Source: Staphylococcus sp. IVB6181
Lineage (GTDB): Bacteria; Bacillota; Bacilli; Staphylococcales; Staphylococcaceae
Direction: 5' to 3'
Length of the DNA: 64,000 nt
NCBI RefSeq assembly: GCF_025561445.1
Contig: NZ_CP095096.1
Coordinates: 2,676,001-2,740,000 of the forward strand
Position 1 is the first letter of the stretch; every line of letters starts with the position of its first letter. The notes beneath the pieces are model-generated. The model was not told where the DNA came from and searched no databases. It saw only the letters and a list, made by a program, of their open reading frames with translations. The position numbers were made by a program, and so were the translations under genes. This document shows, piece by piece, positions 1-8,999 of this stretch.

Positions 1-1557
1 CTTCAACCAATCTTGAATTTCAGTTTGGTAAAGGAAGTCTGTATTAAAGTGCTGATTACCGAAGAATAACCATGTATTGCCTGTTAAATCTAATTCTTCA
101 CGTTCTTGAAGTACACCGCGGAACGGCGCAACACCTGTACCTGGACCAATCATGATCACTGGTGTGTTTTCATCAAATGGGAATTTGAAGTTAGGGTTTT
201 TCTTCAAGTACACTTTTAATTTGTCGCCTTGTTCAACACGTTCAGCCAACTGCACGCTGCAAACGCCTGAACGGTCGCGATTATGTGATTCATAACGCAC
301 TGCACATACTGTGATATGCACTTCATCTTCATTTGCTTTATTACTGCTGGAAATCGAATAGCTTCTCGCTGGGATTTTTCTTAAGAACTGATGTAATTGG
401 TCAGGTTGTAAAGATTCAGTCGGGAAGTCATCTAACAGGTCTAATAAGTCGCGACCATAAATATATTCTTTTACCCATTCGCTGTCTGAAGCTTTATCTA
501 GTAAATCTTCGTTATCAAAGATTTGCGCTGCTGCTTCAATCAGCGGTTTTGTTAATTTTGTAATTTCAAAGTAAGACGTTAAAGCTTCGCCTAAAGGCAA
601 TTTGTCGCCTTGTGTATTAATAACAACATCTTTTTCAGCAACCCAATCTTGCATATCGATGAGTTCATCGACTAATTCCGGATCATTTTCCGGCAAGATA
701 TTAATAGAATCGCCTGGTGCGTATTCATCACCATAACCTTCTAATGATAATTCAAGGTGACGGATTTCTTTATTAGAACCGCGTCCTGTAAGGTTAATAT
801 TTTCTAATACTTCTGCTTCATAAGGATTTGTTCTTGAATAGATAGGTGCTGATACATCTTGTACCGGTGTTTCTTCGGCATCTTGCACGACTTGTTTCAC
901 TTCTTGATCGCCAAGTTCGTTAATAATGTTATCAATCCATTCATTCGCAAGCCCTTCGAAATCAATGTCGCAATCGACACGAGGCAAGATACGTTCAGCG
1001 CCTAGTTCTTCTAAGCGTGCATCGAAATCTTTACCTGTTTGACAGAAGAATTCGTAAGATTGGTCGCCTAATGCTAAGACTGAGAAGCGTGCACCGTCTA
1101 ATTTAGGGGCTTTTCGACCATATAAGAACTCATAGAATGAAAGTGCATTGTCCGGCGGATCGCCTTCGCCATGTGTTGAAGTCACTATCAATAAATCTTC
1201 AACATTTTTCAATTCTTTTGTTTTATATTGGTCCATCTCACTCAATGTTGCATCAAAGTCATTCTCTTTTAATTTACTTTCAAGCAATTCCGCTACCCAT
1301 TGAGCGTTACCAGATTCAGAACCGAACAGAATAGTAATTTTTCTTGGTTCTACAACTTGCGGCGCTGCAACTGCACCGCTTTGCTGAACTGCGCCTGCAG
1401 CTTGAGGTGCGGGTGCTTCTGCTGTTCCGCCTTGCATGTTCGCTGTTAAGTAACCGCTAAGCCAAAGCTTTTGGTCATTTGATAATGTTGATAACGCTTG
1501 ATTAATAAGTTGTGCCTGTTCATCGTTGAACGGACTATTTGTTGCTGATAAATTCAA
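1..1557 (-). CDS. cysJ: sulfite reductase [NADPH] flavoprotein alpha subunit, 3' end cut by window
   Basis: Electron-transfer subunit of assimilatory sulfite reductase: carries NADPH electrons through FAD and FMN to the hemoprotein CysI, which makes sulfide for cysteine. The first 519 codons are present; about 90 C-terminal residues lie outside the window. Visible parts are an FMN flavodoxin domain starting near residue 72 (FGSESGNA), the FAD motif RSYSISS near residue 400, and the pyridine-nucleotide motif GPGTGVAPFRG near 470. The start is a TTG at 1555-1557, chosen because a G-rich Shine-Dalgarno (GGGGGGAGA) lies just upstream and no ATG fits. It follows cysH by 156 bases on the same strand, so co-transcription is likely. 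cysI would be expected beyond the left edge. Confidence 0.93.
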   Translation of the reverse strand, partial: MNLSATNSPFNDEQAQLINQALSTLSNDQKLWLSGYLTANMQGGTAEAPAPQAAGAVQQSGAVAAPQVVEPRKITILFGSESGNAQWVAELLESKLKENDFDATLSEMDQYKTKELKNVEDLLIVTSTHGEGDPPDNALSFYEFLYGRKAPKLDGARFSVLALGDQSYEFFCQTGKDFDARLEELGAERILPRVDCDIDFEGLANEWIDNIINELGDQEVKQVVQDAEETPVQDVSAPIYSRTNPYEAEVLENINLTGRGSNKEIRHLELSLEGYGDEYAPGDSINILPENDPELVDELIDMQDWVAEKDVVINTQGDKLPLGEALTSYFEITKLTKPLIEAAAQIFDNEDLLDKASDSEWVKEYIYGRDLLDLLDDFPTESLQPDQLHQFLRKIPARSYSISSSNKANEDEVHITVCAVRYESHNRDRSGVCSVQLAERVEQGDKLKVYLKKNPNFKFPFDENTPVIMIGPGTGVAPFRGVLQEREELDLTGNTWLFFGNQHFNTDFLYQTEIQDWLK

Positions 1558-1713
1558 GTGTCTCCCCCCCATATTATGGTTGATATCCTTAGTTTTTTAG
1601 TAGGAATTATAATCAAAAAAATATATGTTGCGGAATATGATTATTGTTTTAACAACAAGATTTTAATTCCAATGCGTTTACTAAGGATTCGGTTCAAAAA
1701 ATTTCAAGTCCTA

Positions 1714-2439
1714 TTATGATTTACGTCCAACATGCAGTCCGCATTCGGTTTTCATGTTGTTTTGCCATCTGCCTTCTCTAGAATCTCCGCCTTCAAAAAC
1801 AGGTGATGTACAAGGTGCACATCCGATACTCGGATAATTTTGATCATGCAGTGTGTTATAAGGTAAATCATTGGATTTAATGTAATCCCAAACATCATCC
1901 CAAGTCCAGTGAATTAAAGGACAAACTTTGATAGATTCAAAACGATCATCTTTATTAATAAAATTCGTATTGCGTCTTGTCGGTGATTGTTCTCTTCTGA
2001 GTCCAGATACCCAAGCCGTTTGACCTGTAAGTACTTCTTCAAGCGGTTTGACTTTGCGAATATAGCAGCATTGGTTCGGATCTCTTCGCCAAAGGTTGCC
2101 GCCGTATTTTTGTGCTTGTTCATCCACTGTTAAGTCAGGTTTTTTCATTATAATGTTTAAATCAGGATATTTCGCTTTCACGCGGTCGATTAAATCATAA
2201 GTTTCTTCAAAATGGAGACCTGTATCTAAAAAGACGATACGAGCGTCTGGTTTTACTTGCGAAATTAAGTTAATCAAGACAATGCCCTCTGCCCCGAAAC
2301 TGCAAGCATATACAATTTCATCTCCGTAAGTATCATATGCCCATTTCAAAACATGATACGCACCTTTTGTTTCATCAGTAACATCCAATGATTCAAAAGG
2401 ATCTGAGGCGAAGTTTGTATAAGTAATTTTAGAAGTCAA
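1714..2439 (-). CDS. cysH: phosphoadenylyl/adenylyl-sulfate reductase
   Basis: Reduces activated sulfate (APS or PAPS) to sulfite with thioredoxin-type reductant, the step before CysJI. The 241-residue protein has the nucleotide-binding PP-loop-like stretch around YACSFGAEG (43-52), the RREQSPTR segment (148-155) and the C-terminal ECGLH (232-236) with catalytic Cys233. Cys124-Cys125 plus Cys207-x-x-Cys210 are the cysteine pairs that bind a 4Fe-4S cluster in APS-type enzymes, so APS preference is inferred. Start codon is TTG at 2437-2439 after GAGGGGAG. Transcription begins from a strong promoter at 2532-2560; cysJ lies downstream. Confidence 0.93.
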   Translation of the reverse strand: MTSKITYTNFASDPFESLDVTDETKGAYHVLKWAYDTYGDEIVYACSFGAEGIVLINLISQVKPDARIVFLDTGLHFEETYDLIDRVKAKYPDLNIIMKKPDLTVDEQAQKYGGNLWRRDPNQCCYIRKVKPLEEVLTGQTAWVSGLRREQSPTRRNTNFINKDDRFESIKVCPLIHWTWDDVWDYIKSNDLPYNTLHDQNYPSIGCAPCTSPVFEGGDSREGRWQNNMKTECGLHVGRKS

Positions 2440-2462
2440 TAAAATACTCTCCCCTCATATTA

Positions 2463-2571
2463 TATAGATGTTGTGCCATACAATTCAAATTGATACGATG
2501 TTCGAATTGTCAGAAAATAATTATGTATTGAATCATACCGCTTTCTTTTCTCCCTGTCAACAACATCTATA
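2463..2571. promoter_or_regulatory. 12-bp inverted repeat flanking the cysH promoter/leader
   Basis: TATAGATGTTGT at 2463-2474 is the exact reverse complement of ACAACATCTATA at 2560-2571. The right arm abuts the -35 box of the cysH promoter; the left arm lies in the leader about 36 bases before the start codon. The arms could be two regulator half-sites (a CymR- or CysL-type cysteine regulator is an inference only) or could fold the leader. The biological meaning is not established. Confidence 0.5.
2532..2560 (-). promoter_or_regulatory. sigma-A promoter of cysH
   Basis: On the minus strand TTGACA (2555-2560) is followed after exactly 17 bases by TATGAT (2532-2537), reading toward cysH. This leaves a leader of about 90 bases before the TTG start. 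Confidence 0.8.
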
Positions 2572-2703
2572 AATAATTTACAAAATTAATAATACGGACG
2601 AAGAAAATCTTATTTTTATCAATTAAGCCTTCCTTTCTCTTTTCTGCTAAATTACTTTAAAGCTTGTCATGAAGAGGGTTATCGTCTTTAAGCTTCACGT
2701 TCC

Positions 2704-2740
2704 AATAAAAAAAGGAGTTGGTATAAAAAACCAGCTCCTT
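2704..2740 (-). terminator. Rho-independent terminator of the glycosyltransferase gene
   Basis: Ten-base stem AAGGAGTTGG (2712-2721) / CCAGCTCCTT (2731-2740), followed on the minus strand by a run of seven T. It overlaps the stop codon of the upstream gene. Confidence 0.85.
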
Positions 2741-4634
2741 AATCAATTGCTTGTACAAAATCACGATTCGCAGTCATGTAAATACCATCTGCTGTTTTCA
2801 ATCGCGGTGTGCCTTTTGCAGAAAAAACAATTTTTTCAATCGATTTTGTTGTACCTTTTTTAATTGCGTCACCCGTCTCACTTTTAAAATTGCGGTCTTC
2901 ATAACCCTTGCAATTTTTAATTACTTTTACAGCTGACGGGCATGTTATGAAATATTGTTCTGAATCAGTTTCATCTGTTGTTGTTACAAAGTTCTTATTC
3001 GCAGTAATAATATTGCCGTCTTCTAAGACTAACCGCGGTGTGCCTTTATGCGAATATTGAATATCTGATACTGACACTAGTTCACCGACTTCTATAGAAC
3101 GCGCTGCTTCGTTTTTAAATTCTGTATCTTGATAGACTTTGAATTTTTTAATCGCATAAACTAGTTTTGGAATTTCAGTGTAATACTTAGCCGTATCAAC
3201 AGGTTTTGTTTTTGTCTTATCTGCTTTTGTATCTCGAAAGACAAATTCTGTTTTAAAGCTTTGACGATGCATCGGCGGTGCTGTCGCAGCACTCGGCAAT
3301 GTCATTTGAACCTTGCAAGGCTTATAGCCGTCATAAATCAATTGAATATCGAAGTCATAATCAGTTTCGAGTGCAGTCGATGGCACGAAAAGCTGATTGC
3401 CGTTTATTTCAAATGTTGTTTCTGTTACGACAGACTCATCTCTTATTTTGACTAACTGCACTGCATTGACTTGTGTCGCTGGTGCTTTGTAAACGTTGAT
3501 CACTTCATAGAAAGTATCATCAACACAATGTGTACCCCCGTATACAGCATACATCGGCTCTGCCAACGGCTTGTATGCTTGCACGTTGTCTGGCAAGTCA
3601 AAATACACTTGTCCGTTATAAACATAATGCGGTGCACGTGCACCTTCGACTAATGATGAGATAAGTACATTCACTTGTTCAGATGTTCCTTCTAATAAGC
3701 AGTAACATACTTTTTCATATTTTTCTTCAGTTAAATAATCTGTAATGTCATGACCTTTTTCTTTTAATACTCCCACAAGTGTTTCGAAAGCTTGATAAAA
3801 GTGCGGTTGATGCGCACTGTTTAAAAAGCGGCGGTTGATGAATAAGCGTGATAAATAATCTAATTCAACGATTCTGCTGATGACATGTTTGCGCGCAGTC
3901 TCAGGGATGTCTAAATCCAATACTGCTTTTAACACTTTTAAATTCAGATCTGTTTTTTCAAAAACATCTGTCTCAGTCACCAGCGATTGATTGGCATCAT
4001 ATCGATTCACATGATAGACCGTGACATCATTCATCACTGCCTGTTGTGCCAATGCAATGACTTCTGTAAAGAAAAGCTTATCTTCTCCATACTTCATATG
4101 CTCAAACTGAATATTGTTGTCAGTTATTACACTTTTCTTAATGATTTTGCCCGGAGGGCCTACGGCACGAAATATTTTATCTATTTCATAAGGAACTAAG
4201 TCTTCTGCCTTTTGATAGGATGCAAAACGCGCAATCTTGCTGATTGAACGATCTTTATGTTTCAGAGCTTGTCCGAATGCGATATCTGCGTCATTCGCAA
4301 TGGCTTGTTCCAATAATTTTGGAAAGCCTTTTGCATCCAGCCAATCATCTGCATCTAAAAATGTAACATAGCTGCCTTCGGCCGCATCTATACCCACATT
4401 TCTAGGTTGTGCAGGGCTGCCTGTATTTTCTTCTAATGCAATTACACGCATATAATCGCGCGTAACTTCATATTGCTGCAGTTGCGACAGCGAATCATCT
4501 GTTGATGCGTCGTCTATGAAAATCGCCTCTATTTCTGAATGGTTGAGCTCAAGCTCATCAATAGATTGAATACACTGTGCTAAATATAATGTTTTATTAT
4601 AGACAGGAACGATTATTGATAATTTTTTTGGCAA
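2739..4634 (-). CDS. family 2 glycosyltransferase with two C-terminal DUF5776-like repeats
   Basis: A 631-residue protein with an N-terminal GT-A fold: LSIIVPVYN at the start, DDASTDD at 41-47 and the metal-binding DADDW near 94-98. GPPGKIIKK and the later GEDKLFF stretch resemble staphylococcal wall-teichoic-acid GlcNAc transferases (TarS/TarP group), so transfer of a sugar to a wall polymer is a reasonable but unproven guess. After a middle region come two repeats of about 65 residues (about 500-565 and 567-631), each with KGTPRL and TANKNFV/TANRDFV, the pattern of DUF5776 wall-associated modules. The start is TTG at 4632-4634, seven bases after a perfect AGGAGG; the longer upstream reading is not needed. 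No signal peptide is seen. Confidence 0.8.
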   Translation of the reverse strand: MPKKLSIIVPVYNKTLYLAQCIQSIDELELNHSEIEAIFIDDASTDDSLSQLQQYEVTRDYMRVIALEENTGSPAQPRNVGIDAAEGSYVTFLDADDWLDAKGFPKLLEQAIANDADIAFGQALKHKDRSISKIARFASYQKAEDLVPYEIDKIFRAVGPPGKIIKKSVITDNNIQFEHMKYGEDKLFFTEVIALAQQAVMNDVTVYHVNRYDANQSLVTETDVFEKTDLNLKVLKAVLDLDIPETARKHVISRIVELDYLSRLFINRRFLNSAHQPHFYQAFETLVGVLKEKGHDITDYLTEEKYEKVCYCLLEGTSEQVNVLISSLVEGARAPHYVYNGQVYFDLPDNVQAYKPLAEPMYAVYGGTHCVDDTFYEVINVYKAPATQVNAVQLVKIRDESVVTETTFEINGNQLFVPSTALETDYDFDIQLIYDGYKPCKVQMTLPSAATAPPMHRQSFKTEFVFRDTKADKTKTKPVDTAKYYTEIPKLVYAIKKFKVYQDTEFKNEAARSIEVGELVSVSDIQYSHKGTPRLVLEDGNIITANKNFVTTTDETDSEQYFITCPSAVKVIKNCKGYEDRNFKSETGDAIKKGTTKSIEKIVFSAKGTPRLKTADGIYMTANRDFVQAID

Positions 4635-4898
4635 AACTGTTCCTCCTAGGGTTGTGTCTTTGTATTTGCTATACTTTAACACATTATTTCCTAAAATTCT
4701 TTTTTTACACATTTTTATCGAATATATCAATTGATTGTTACTTACTCTATCGTTTCCAATCTTTAGAAATTATCGCTTTGTCTGCGCTGCTATGTTAAGC
4801 TCCATAACTGAACGAGTAAATATTACTTAATTATCTTCTAGCCTAATTCAAACAAAAAATTCACATCGCTTTAAAATAAGAAAAAAAGGAGTTTACCT

Positions 4899-5312
4899 AT
4901 GCCCCCTTTGCATATACTTTCAGCATCGTGTTTAGTAACCAATGACAAAAATGAAATTTTATTAATTAAAAGTCCGAGACGAGGTTGGGAAATGCCTGGA
5001 GGTCAAGTAGAAAACGGCGAAACTATTACAGACGCTGCAATACGTGAAGTTAAAGAAGAAGCCGGCGTCAACGTTGAAATTACGAAATACTGCGGTGCGT
5101 TTCAAAATACCAATCATTCCATTGTGAATCATTTATTTTGCGCAGAGTATGTCAGCGGCAGCCTTACGACCAGCGAAGAAAGCTTGGAAGTCGGTTTCTT
5201 TTCGTATGAACAAGTCATGCAGCAAGTCACATGGGGTAATTTCAAAACACGTATCAATCTCTGCTTAGACGACACGCAACATCCGTTTATGGTCTCTTTT
5301 GAAGAGAAATAA
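4899..5312 (+). CDS. Nudix hydrolase
   Basis: 137 residues. The Nudix box is complete from Gly35 to Val57 (GGQVENGET ... REVKEEAGV), fitting GX5EX7REUXEEXGU, so it hydrolyses a nucleoside diphosphate linked to some other moiety; the substrate cannot be told from sequence. ATG at 4899 follows AAAAGGAG. It stands alone, convergent with the PTS-like gene to its right. Confidence 0.85.
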   Translation: MPPLHILSASCLVTNDKNEILLIKSPRRGWEMPGGQVENGETITDAAIREVKEEAGVNVEITKYCGAFQNTNHSIVNHLFCAEYVSGSLTTSEESLEVGFFSYEQVMQQVTWGNFKTRINLCLDDTQHPFMVSFEEK

Positions 5313-5354
5313 AAATACAGCACCATAGCAAACTAATTTCGCTACGATGCTGTA
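5308..5354 (-). terminator. terminator between Nudix gene and PTS-EIIC-like gene
   Basis: A 14-base imperfect stem (TACAGCACCATAGC / GCTACGATGCTGTA) lies in the convergent gap. On the minus strand it is followed by TATTTTTATTT, so it best serves the PTS-EIIC-like gene, and may act weakly in the other direction. Confidence 0.7.
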
Positions 5355-5364
5355 ATATTCAACA

Positions 5365-6381
5365 TTATTTTGTTTTTGATTTTTTAAGGATTTCGGATTC
5401 ATATCCTAAAACTTCACTGTTTCTGATCGGATAATTTCTAAATAAATAAGCCATCACAAATCCGACAATCAAACAGATGACCGCTGCGATTGCAGCGTAC
5501 TTCAATACTTCAAGTGCGGGGTTGAACCCAAACATAACGAGTATACCTGGTGTCGGAGCTGCCGTACCCGGTGCATTGTTGATAAGCCCTGAGTAAGCAA
5601 TGACCATTCCGGCCAACCCTCCGCCGATAAAGTTCGTTACATAAATCGGAACTGGATTCGAAGAAACCAAATCCGCTTTTGATAATGGTTCAATCGCAAT
5701 TGAGATCACTGATTTTAAATTACCGATTTTCAAGCGGTGCAGCAACGTTGTATTCATGAAACTTGACGCAAAAGCTGTTAATGCTGCAACAGCCATTGGT
5801 GCGCCTGTCAGACCTAACATAGCTGTCAGTGCCATTGAGCTTAATGGCGATGTTCCTACTACCGTTACAATACCGCCAAGGATTAATCCCATAAGTAATG
5901 GACTTGTATTCATTGCTGCATCAATAATGCCCCCGATTTTCAGCAATGAACCGTCAACCAATGGTGTAAAGCCTACACCTAATAATCGTGCGATCGGAAT
6001 ACAAACAATTACTACAATAATAAAATCCATGCCATTTGTAATTTTCTTTTGAATAAAGCGAATTACAAATGACATTAAATACGCAGCAAATAGTGCAGGA
6101 ATCAACCCGATTTCCGCAAAAGATACTGCTAATAATGCTGAATTTTGCGCATTGATCTTTCTAGATAATGCAACTAAGAATGCAACAATGACCCCACTCA
6201 ATGTGCCTGCTAACTTTCCAGTTTCTTTCAAGAATTCAACGTTAAGAATGTCCCCCAACACATAACCTTGAAGTGCTTCTACTAAGAAAGTCGCAATTGC
6301 CGCTGTTGCTAAAGCCCCCATGACTGCGCGCCCATCCGGCGCGTAATACGTAAACAAAGTAAAAAAGACTAAAATGAGCAA
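5365..6381 (-). CDS. PTS EIIC-like (PTS_EIIC_2 family) membrane protein
   Basis: At least 338 residues with about nine to ten hydrophobic segments and glycine-rich loops, resembling the PTS_EIIC_2 family of permease-like proteins that occur without EIIA/EIIB partners. No phosphorylation domain is seen and no PTS genes are nearby, so the transported substrate is unknown. The 5' end is unclear: the TTG used here (6379-6381) has no Shine-Dalgarno, the frame stays open to about 6430 without ATG, GTG or TTG, and homologues are expected to have a slightly longer N-terminus. A non-canonical start (ATA after AAAGGGG near 6413) or a small sequence error is possible. Confidence 0.7.
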   Translation of the reverse strand: MLILVFFTLFTYYAPDGRAVMGALATAAIATFLVEALQGYVLGDILNVEFLKETGKLAGTLSGVIVAFLVALSRKINAQNSALLAVSFAEIGLIPALFAAYLMSFVIRFIQKKITNGMDFIIVVIVCIPIARLLGVGFTPLVDGSLLKIGGIIDAAMNTSPLLMGLILGGIVTVVGTSPLSSMALTAMLGLTGAPMAVAALTAFASSFMNTTLLHRLKIGNLKSVISIAIEPLSKADLVSSNPVPIYVTNFIGGGLAGMVIAYSGLINNAPGTAAPTPGILVMFGFNPALEVLKYAAIAAVICLIVGFVMAYLFRNYPIRNSEVLGYESEILKKSKTK

Positions 6382-6699
6382 TAATAAGCCCGTACCGATT
6401 AATATATCTATTTTCCACAGCCCCTTTATATACTGTATTCATTCAAGCTTATCCCTTTTATCCTATAAACGCAAATTTTGTTTTCTTTATAGTATGAATT
6501 TTCAAACAGTTTTAAATCAATACTTAGTTTTAAGTAAAACCTCTGAAATATTTTAAATATTATAGAGTATATGAATACAAATCATGTATTTTTGATGGTG
6601 CAATCAGCCAAACTATCACCATTCTGTTTTTGTCATCTCAATCAGAAAGCAGGACTCCCAAAAACTGCTGCTGAGGTAAGTCCTGCGCTATATTGCTTA
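6382..6699. other. intergenic region between lukF-like gene and PTS-like gene
   Basis: A 318-base gap. The only clear element is the inverted repeat GCAGGACT (6649-6656) / AGTCCTGC (6679-6686), which could be the leukocidin terminator, although the following minus-strand sequence has only a short T-run. The rest is AT-rich and presumably holds the promoter of the PTS-like gene. Confidence 0.5.
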
Positions 6700-7698
6700 T
6701 TATTCTGCTTTAATGAATTTCACACTGTGTGTTTCCCAATCAATTTCATAAGTCGCTGTCATAGCTTCTTTAGCTGTATTCTTTTTGTTATAACCAGACC
6801 AGTAAAATGTTTTCCACTTGATTAAATAGTCATCCATATTTCTTTCGTATTTTACTTTAATTCTAGATTTATCTTTATCATCATAATCATGAGAAAAGAC
6901 GGTCAAAAATTCAGGGTTGAATGAACTTGCGATCAATGACGGCAATTGGTTAGAATCCACAAAGTTCTTCCCTGCATTTGCACGGCTGGTTCTGTTTTTC
7001 AAAAACAGCTCATTGCCATATGAACTTTGTATATCATTGTATTTTTCTCTGTTATAAGGTCCATATCCATTCACATTAATATTATAGGCTTCTACACCCC
7101 AAGCGATATCTTTTGGAGAAGTGGGTTGTTCTAGGAAGGTACGATAAGCATCTTGCTTATATTTTACGGATTCATTAAATGTATACTTCCCATTCAAATT
7201 AGCGTCACCGCCGCCACCCTTCAGATTGAGACCGCCTCCGATATTCAAACCGATTGTCTCTGTCACTTCTCGCGACTCATCACTGTTGCGCGGCGCATAA
7301 TCAATAATGGCTGTAGAATCTGTTTTCGGCAACGTTACAGATACTTTATATTCGCCCGGCCAGCGTTTTGTACTCGTATATACCGCATAAGGATCTAATA
7401 TATGTGCACCGCTCGCAATATTACCCGCTGTTTTCAGCACTACTGTTTCTTTATCATAACTTTCATCTTTAATGAAATTAAACTGGAGACTTTGTGTAAT
7501 ATGCTTTTGCGTGTCGCTTGCAGTTGCTGTACGTTTATAAATCATTGAGTCTGATGCCACTTTTTGCTGACCTTCATCTTTTATCACTGCTTGGATATGC
7601 CCATCAGCCTTGGCAGTTTGCGTCTGAGACAATATAGAAGCCGTTAACAATGTACTTAATGTTAAAACTTTAAATGCTTGCTTTCCCATCCTATTCAC
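6700..7698 (-). CDS. bicomponent leukocidin, F component (LukF/HlgB-like)
   Basis: Secreted beta-barrel pore-forming toxin subunit that assembles with an S subunit on leukocyte membranes. The 332-residue precursor has a signal peptide ending after TAKA (about residue 31). Family hallmarks are the glycine-rich prestem region (LNIGGGLNLKGGGG), KYKQDAYRTFLEQ and the C-terminal rim/cap stretch with MTATYEIDWE. The gene overlaps the S gene by 8 bases, the usual S-then-F order of leukocidin operons, so the two are translationally coupled. Start is GTG at 7698 or the ATG three codons later. Which named leukocidin is closest cannot be decided by eye. Confidence 0.93.
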   Translation of the reverse strand: MNRMGKQAFKVLTLSTLLTASILSQTQTAKADGHIQAVIKDEGQQKVASDSMIYKRTATASDTQKHITQSLQFNFIKDESYDKETVVLKTAGNIASGAHILDPYAVYTSTKRWPGEYKVSVTLPKTDSTAIIDYAPRNSDESREVTETIGLNIGGGLNLKGGGGDANLNGKYTFNESVKYKQDAYRTFLEQPTSPKDIAWGVEAYNINVNGYGPYNREKYNDIQSSYGNELFLKNRTSRANAGKNFVDSNQLPSLIASSFNPEFLTVFSHDYDDKDKSRIKVKYERNMDDYLIKWKTFYWSGYNKKNTAKEAMTATYEIDWETHSVKFIKAE

Positions 7699-8683
7699 CG
7701 TCTTTCTCTAAAGGTGCTTGCCCTATCTGTTCTGATTCTTGGTTAATCATCTTCACTTTTTTCTTTTTCCAATCAATTTCATAGGTTACTTTATAAGTGT
7801 TTCCTGAAATATTTTGATGATAAAGGTTCATTTGCGGATACTTATCAAAATTATCGTTGTAATACGCCGCATCAATTTCATCATTCTTACGTGAATATGT
7901 CACTGTGATTTGTGTTTTTTCGTTCTCTTTATCGTTCGATAAATAAGTTAAGAAATCTGGATTAAATCCGCTTCTCACCAGCGAAGGCAACGTTGATTTC
8001 CCCGCAAAGAATGTCGATGGACGCTTTTCATCACGTTCTTCGCCATCATTATGGAATAAATTCATATCCCCGCGTGCATTCATATGACCGTTATAAAACA
8101 AACTGTTCGCAACAACATTCCAACCTACACCTTGATTGCTCGTATTTCCATTTAACAGTGTTCGGTAATTGGTTTGTTTATAGTTGATTGTTTTACTATA
8201 GTTTTGACCGCCATTGATATTTCCAGATTGATTGCTGGAAATAGAACCGCCGATGTTATAACCGAATGTCTCGGTCACATTGACGCTTTCAATATTGTTC
8301 TTCGGCAGATAATCTAATATCTCTGTTTTCGGATTGTCCTTCACATCGACACGTACACCAAATTCTCCAGGATATCTCATCTGGCTATAGAACAAAAAAC
8401 TTTTACGATACTTTCCGTATTCTAATTGGGAAGCAATATTCCCTTTGGTACGGACAACTAAAGCATCTTTGTCGTATTTCGGATCATCGATAAAGTCAAA
8501 ATGAACCAGTTGCGTGAATCCTCCGTCAAAATCACCGCCGACTTGTGTACGTTTAACAATTTTGCCGTCTTTACCGATCTCATCTTGTTTAATATCTGCT
8601 GCGAGAGCCTCAGTAGGCATGAATGTACCTAAAATTAAAGCTGATGCTGGAATTAATGTCGCAGCTATTTGTTTCCAATTCAT
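7691..8683 (-). CDS. bicomponent leukocidin, S component (LukS-like)
   Basis: 330-residue class S subunit, the receptor-binding partner of the F component. Signal peptide of about 28 residues ends at EALA. Typical S features: KRTQVGGDFDGGFTQ near the mature N-terminus, a TETFGYNIGGSISS prestem, NYKQTNYRTLL and VTYEIDWKKKKVK near the end. After that comes a charged tail of about 20 residues (ending PLEKDGE) that looks longer than in S. aureus S subunits. ATG 8683 follows GGAGTGATG. First gene of a two-gene operon; upstream is a 316-base AT-rich gap shared with the divergent chromate transporter. Confidence 0.93.
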   Translation of the reverse strand: MNWKQIAATLIPASALILGTFMPTEALAADIKQDEIGKDGKIVKRTQVGGDFDGGFTQLVHFDFIDDPKYDKDALVVRTKGNIASQLEYGKYRKSFLFYSQMRYPGEFGVRVDVKDNPKTEILDYLPKNNIESVNVTETFGYNIGGSISSNQSGNINGGQNYSKTINYKQTNYRTLLNGNTSNQGVGWNVVANSLFYNGHMNARGDMNLFHNDGEERDEKRPSTFFAGKSTLPSLVRSGFNPDFLTYLSNDKENEKTQITVTYSRKNDEIDAAYYNDNFDKYPQMNLYHQNISGNTYKVTYEIDWKKKKVKMINQESEQIGQAPLEKDGE

Positions 8684-8999
8684 GATGCATCACTCCTCTT
8701 TTTCTTTTGTTGTGCCTTTTCGATTTAATTATATCTAAAATTCTCAACTTAAAAATTAATAATAAATTATAATTTGTTAATTATAGTTAATATTTCTTTC
8801 ACTGAAATGTCACGTTTTCAAAATCCATACATCACATCTTCAACAAATCGAAAATTAAGCCAGCCAGGCATGTCCATAACATGCGAAAATTTAATATTCT
8901 TTACATCTTTCATGCACAAACCTTAACATTTCATCAATATAATAGAGCATAACGTGTCAAAAATTATAAGTTGAGCCTATGATGAATAAGGAGAATAAT
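8684..8999. other. divergent promoter region between leukocidin and chromate transporter
   Basis: About 316 AT-rich bases must hold the promoters of both divergent units. Several TATAAT-like sequences occur on the minus strand between 8720 and 8790, but I could not pair one with a convincing -35. A GTTAA-N5-GTTAA direct repeat at 8776-8790 is one base off SaeR spacing (see rejected list). Confidence 0.4.

Noticed and set aside
8776..8790. GTTAA direct repeat like a SaeR box upstream of the leukocidin
   Set aside because: The spacer is 5 bases instead of 6 and the site is on the opposite strand; AT-rich DNA makes this likely by chance.
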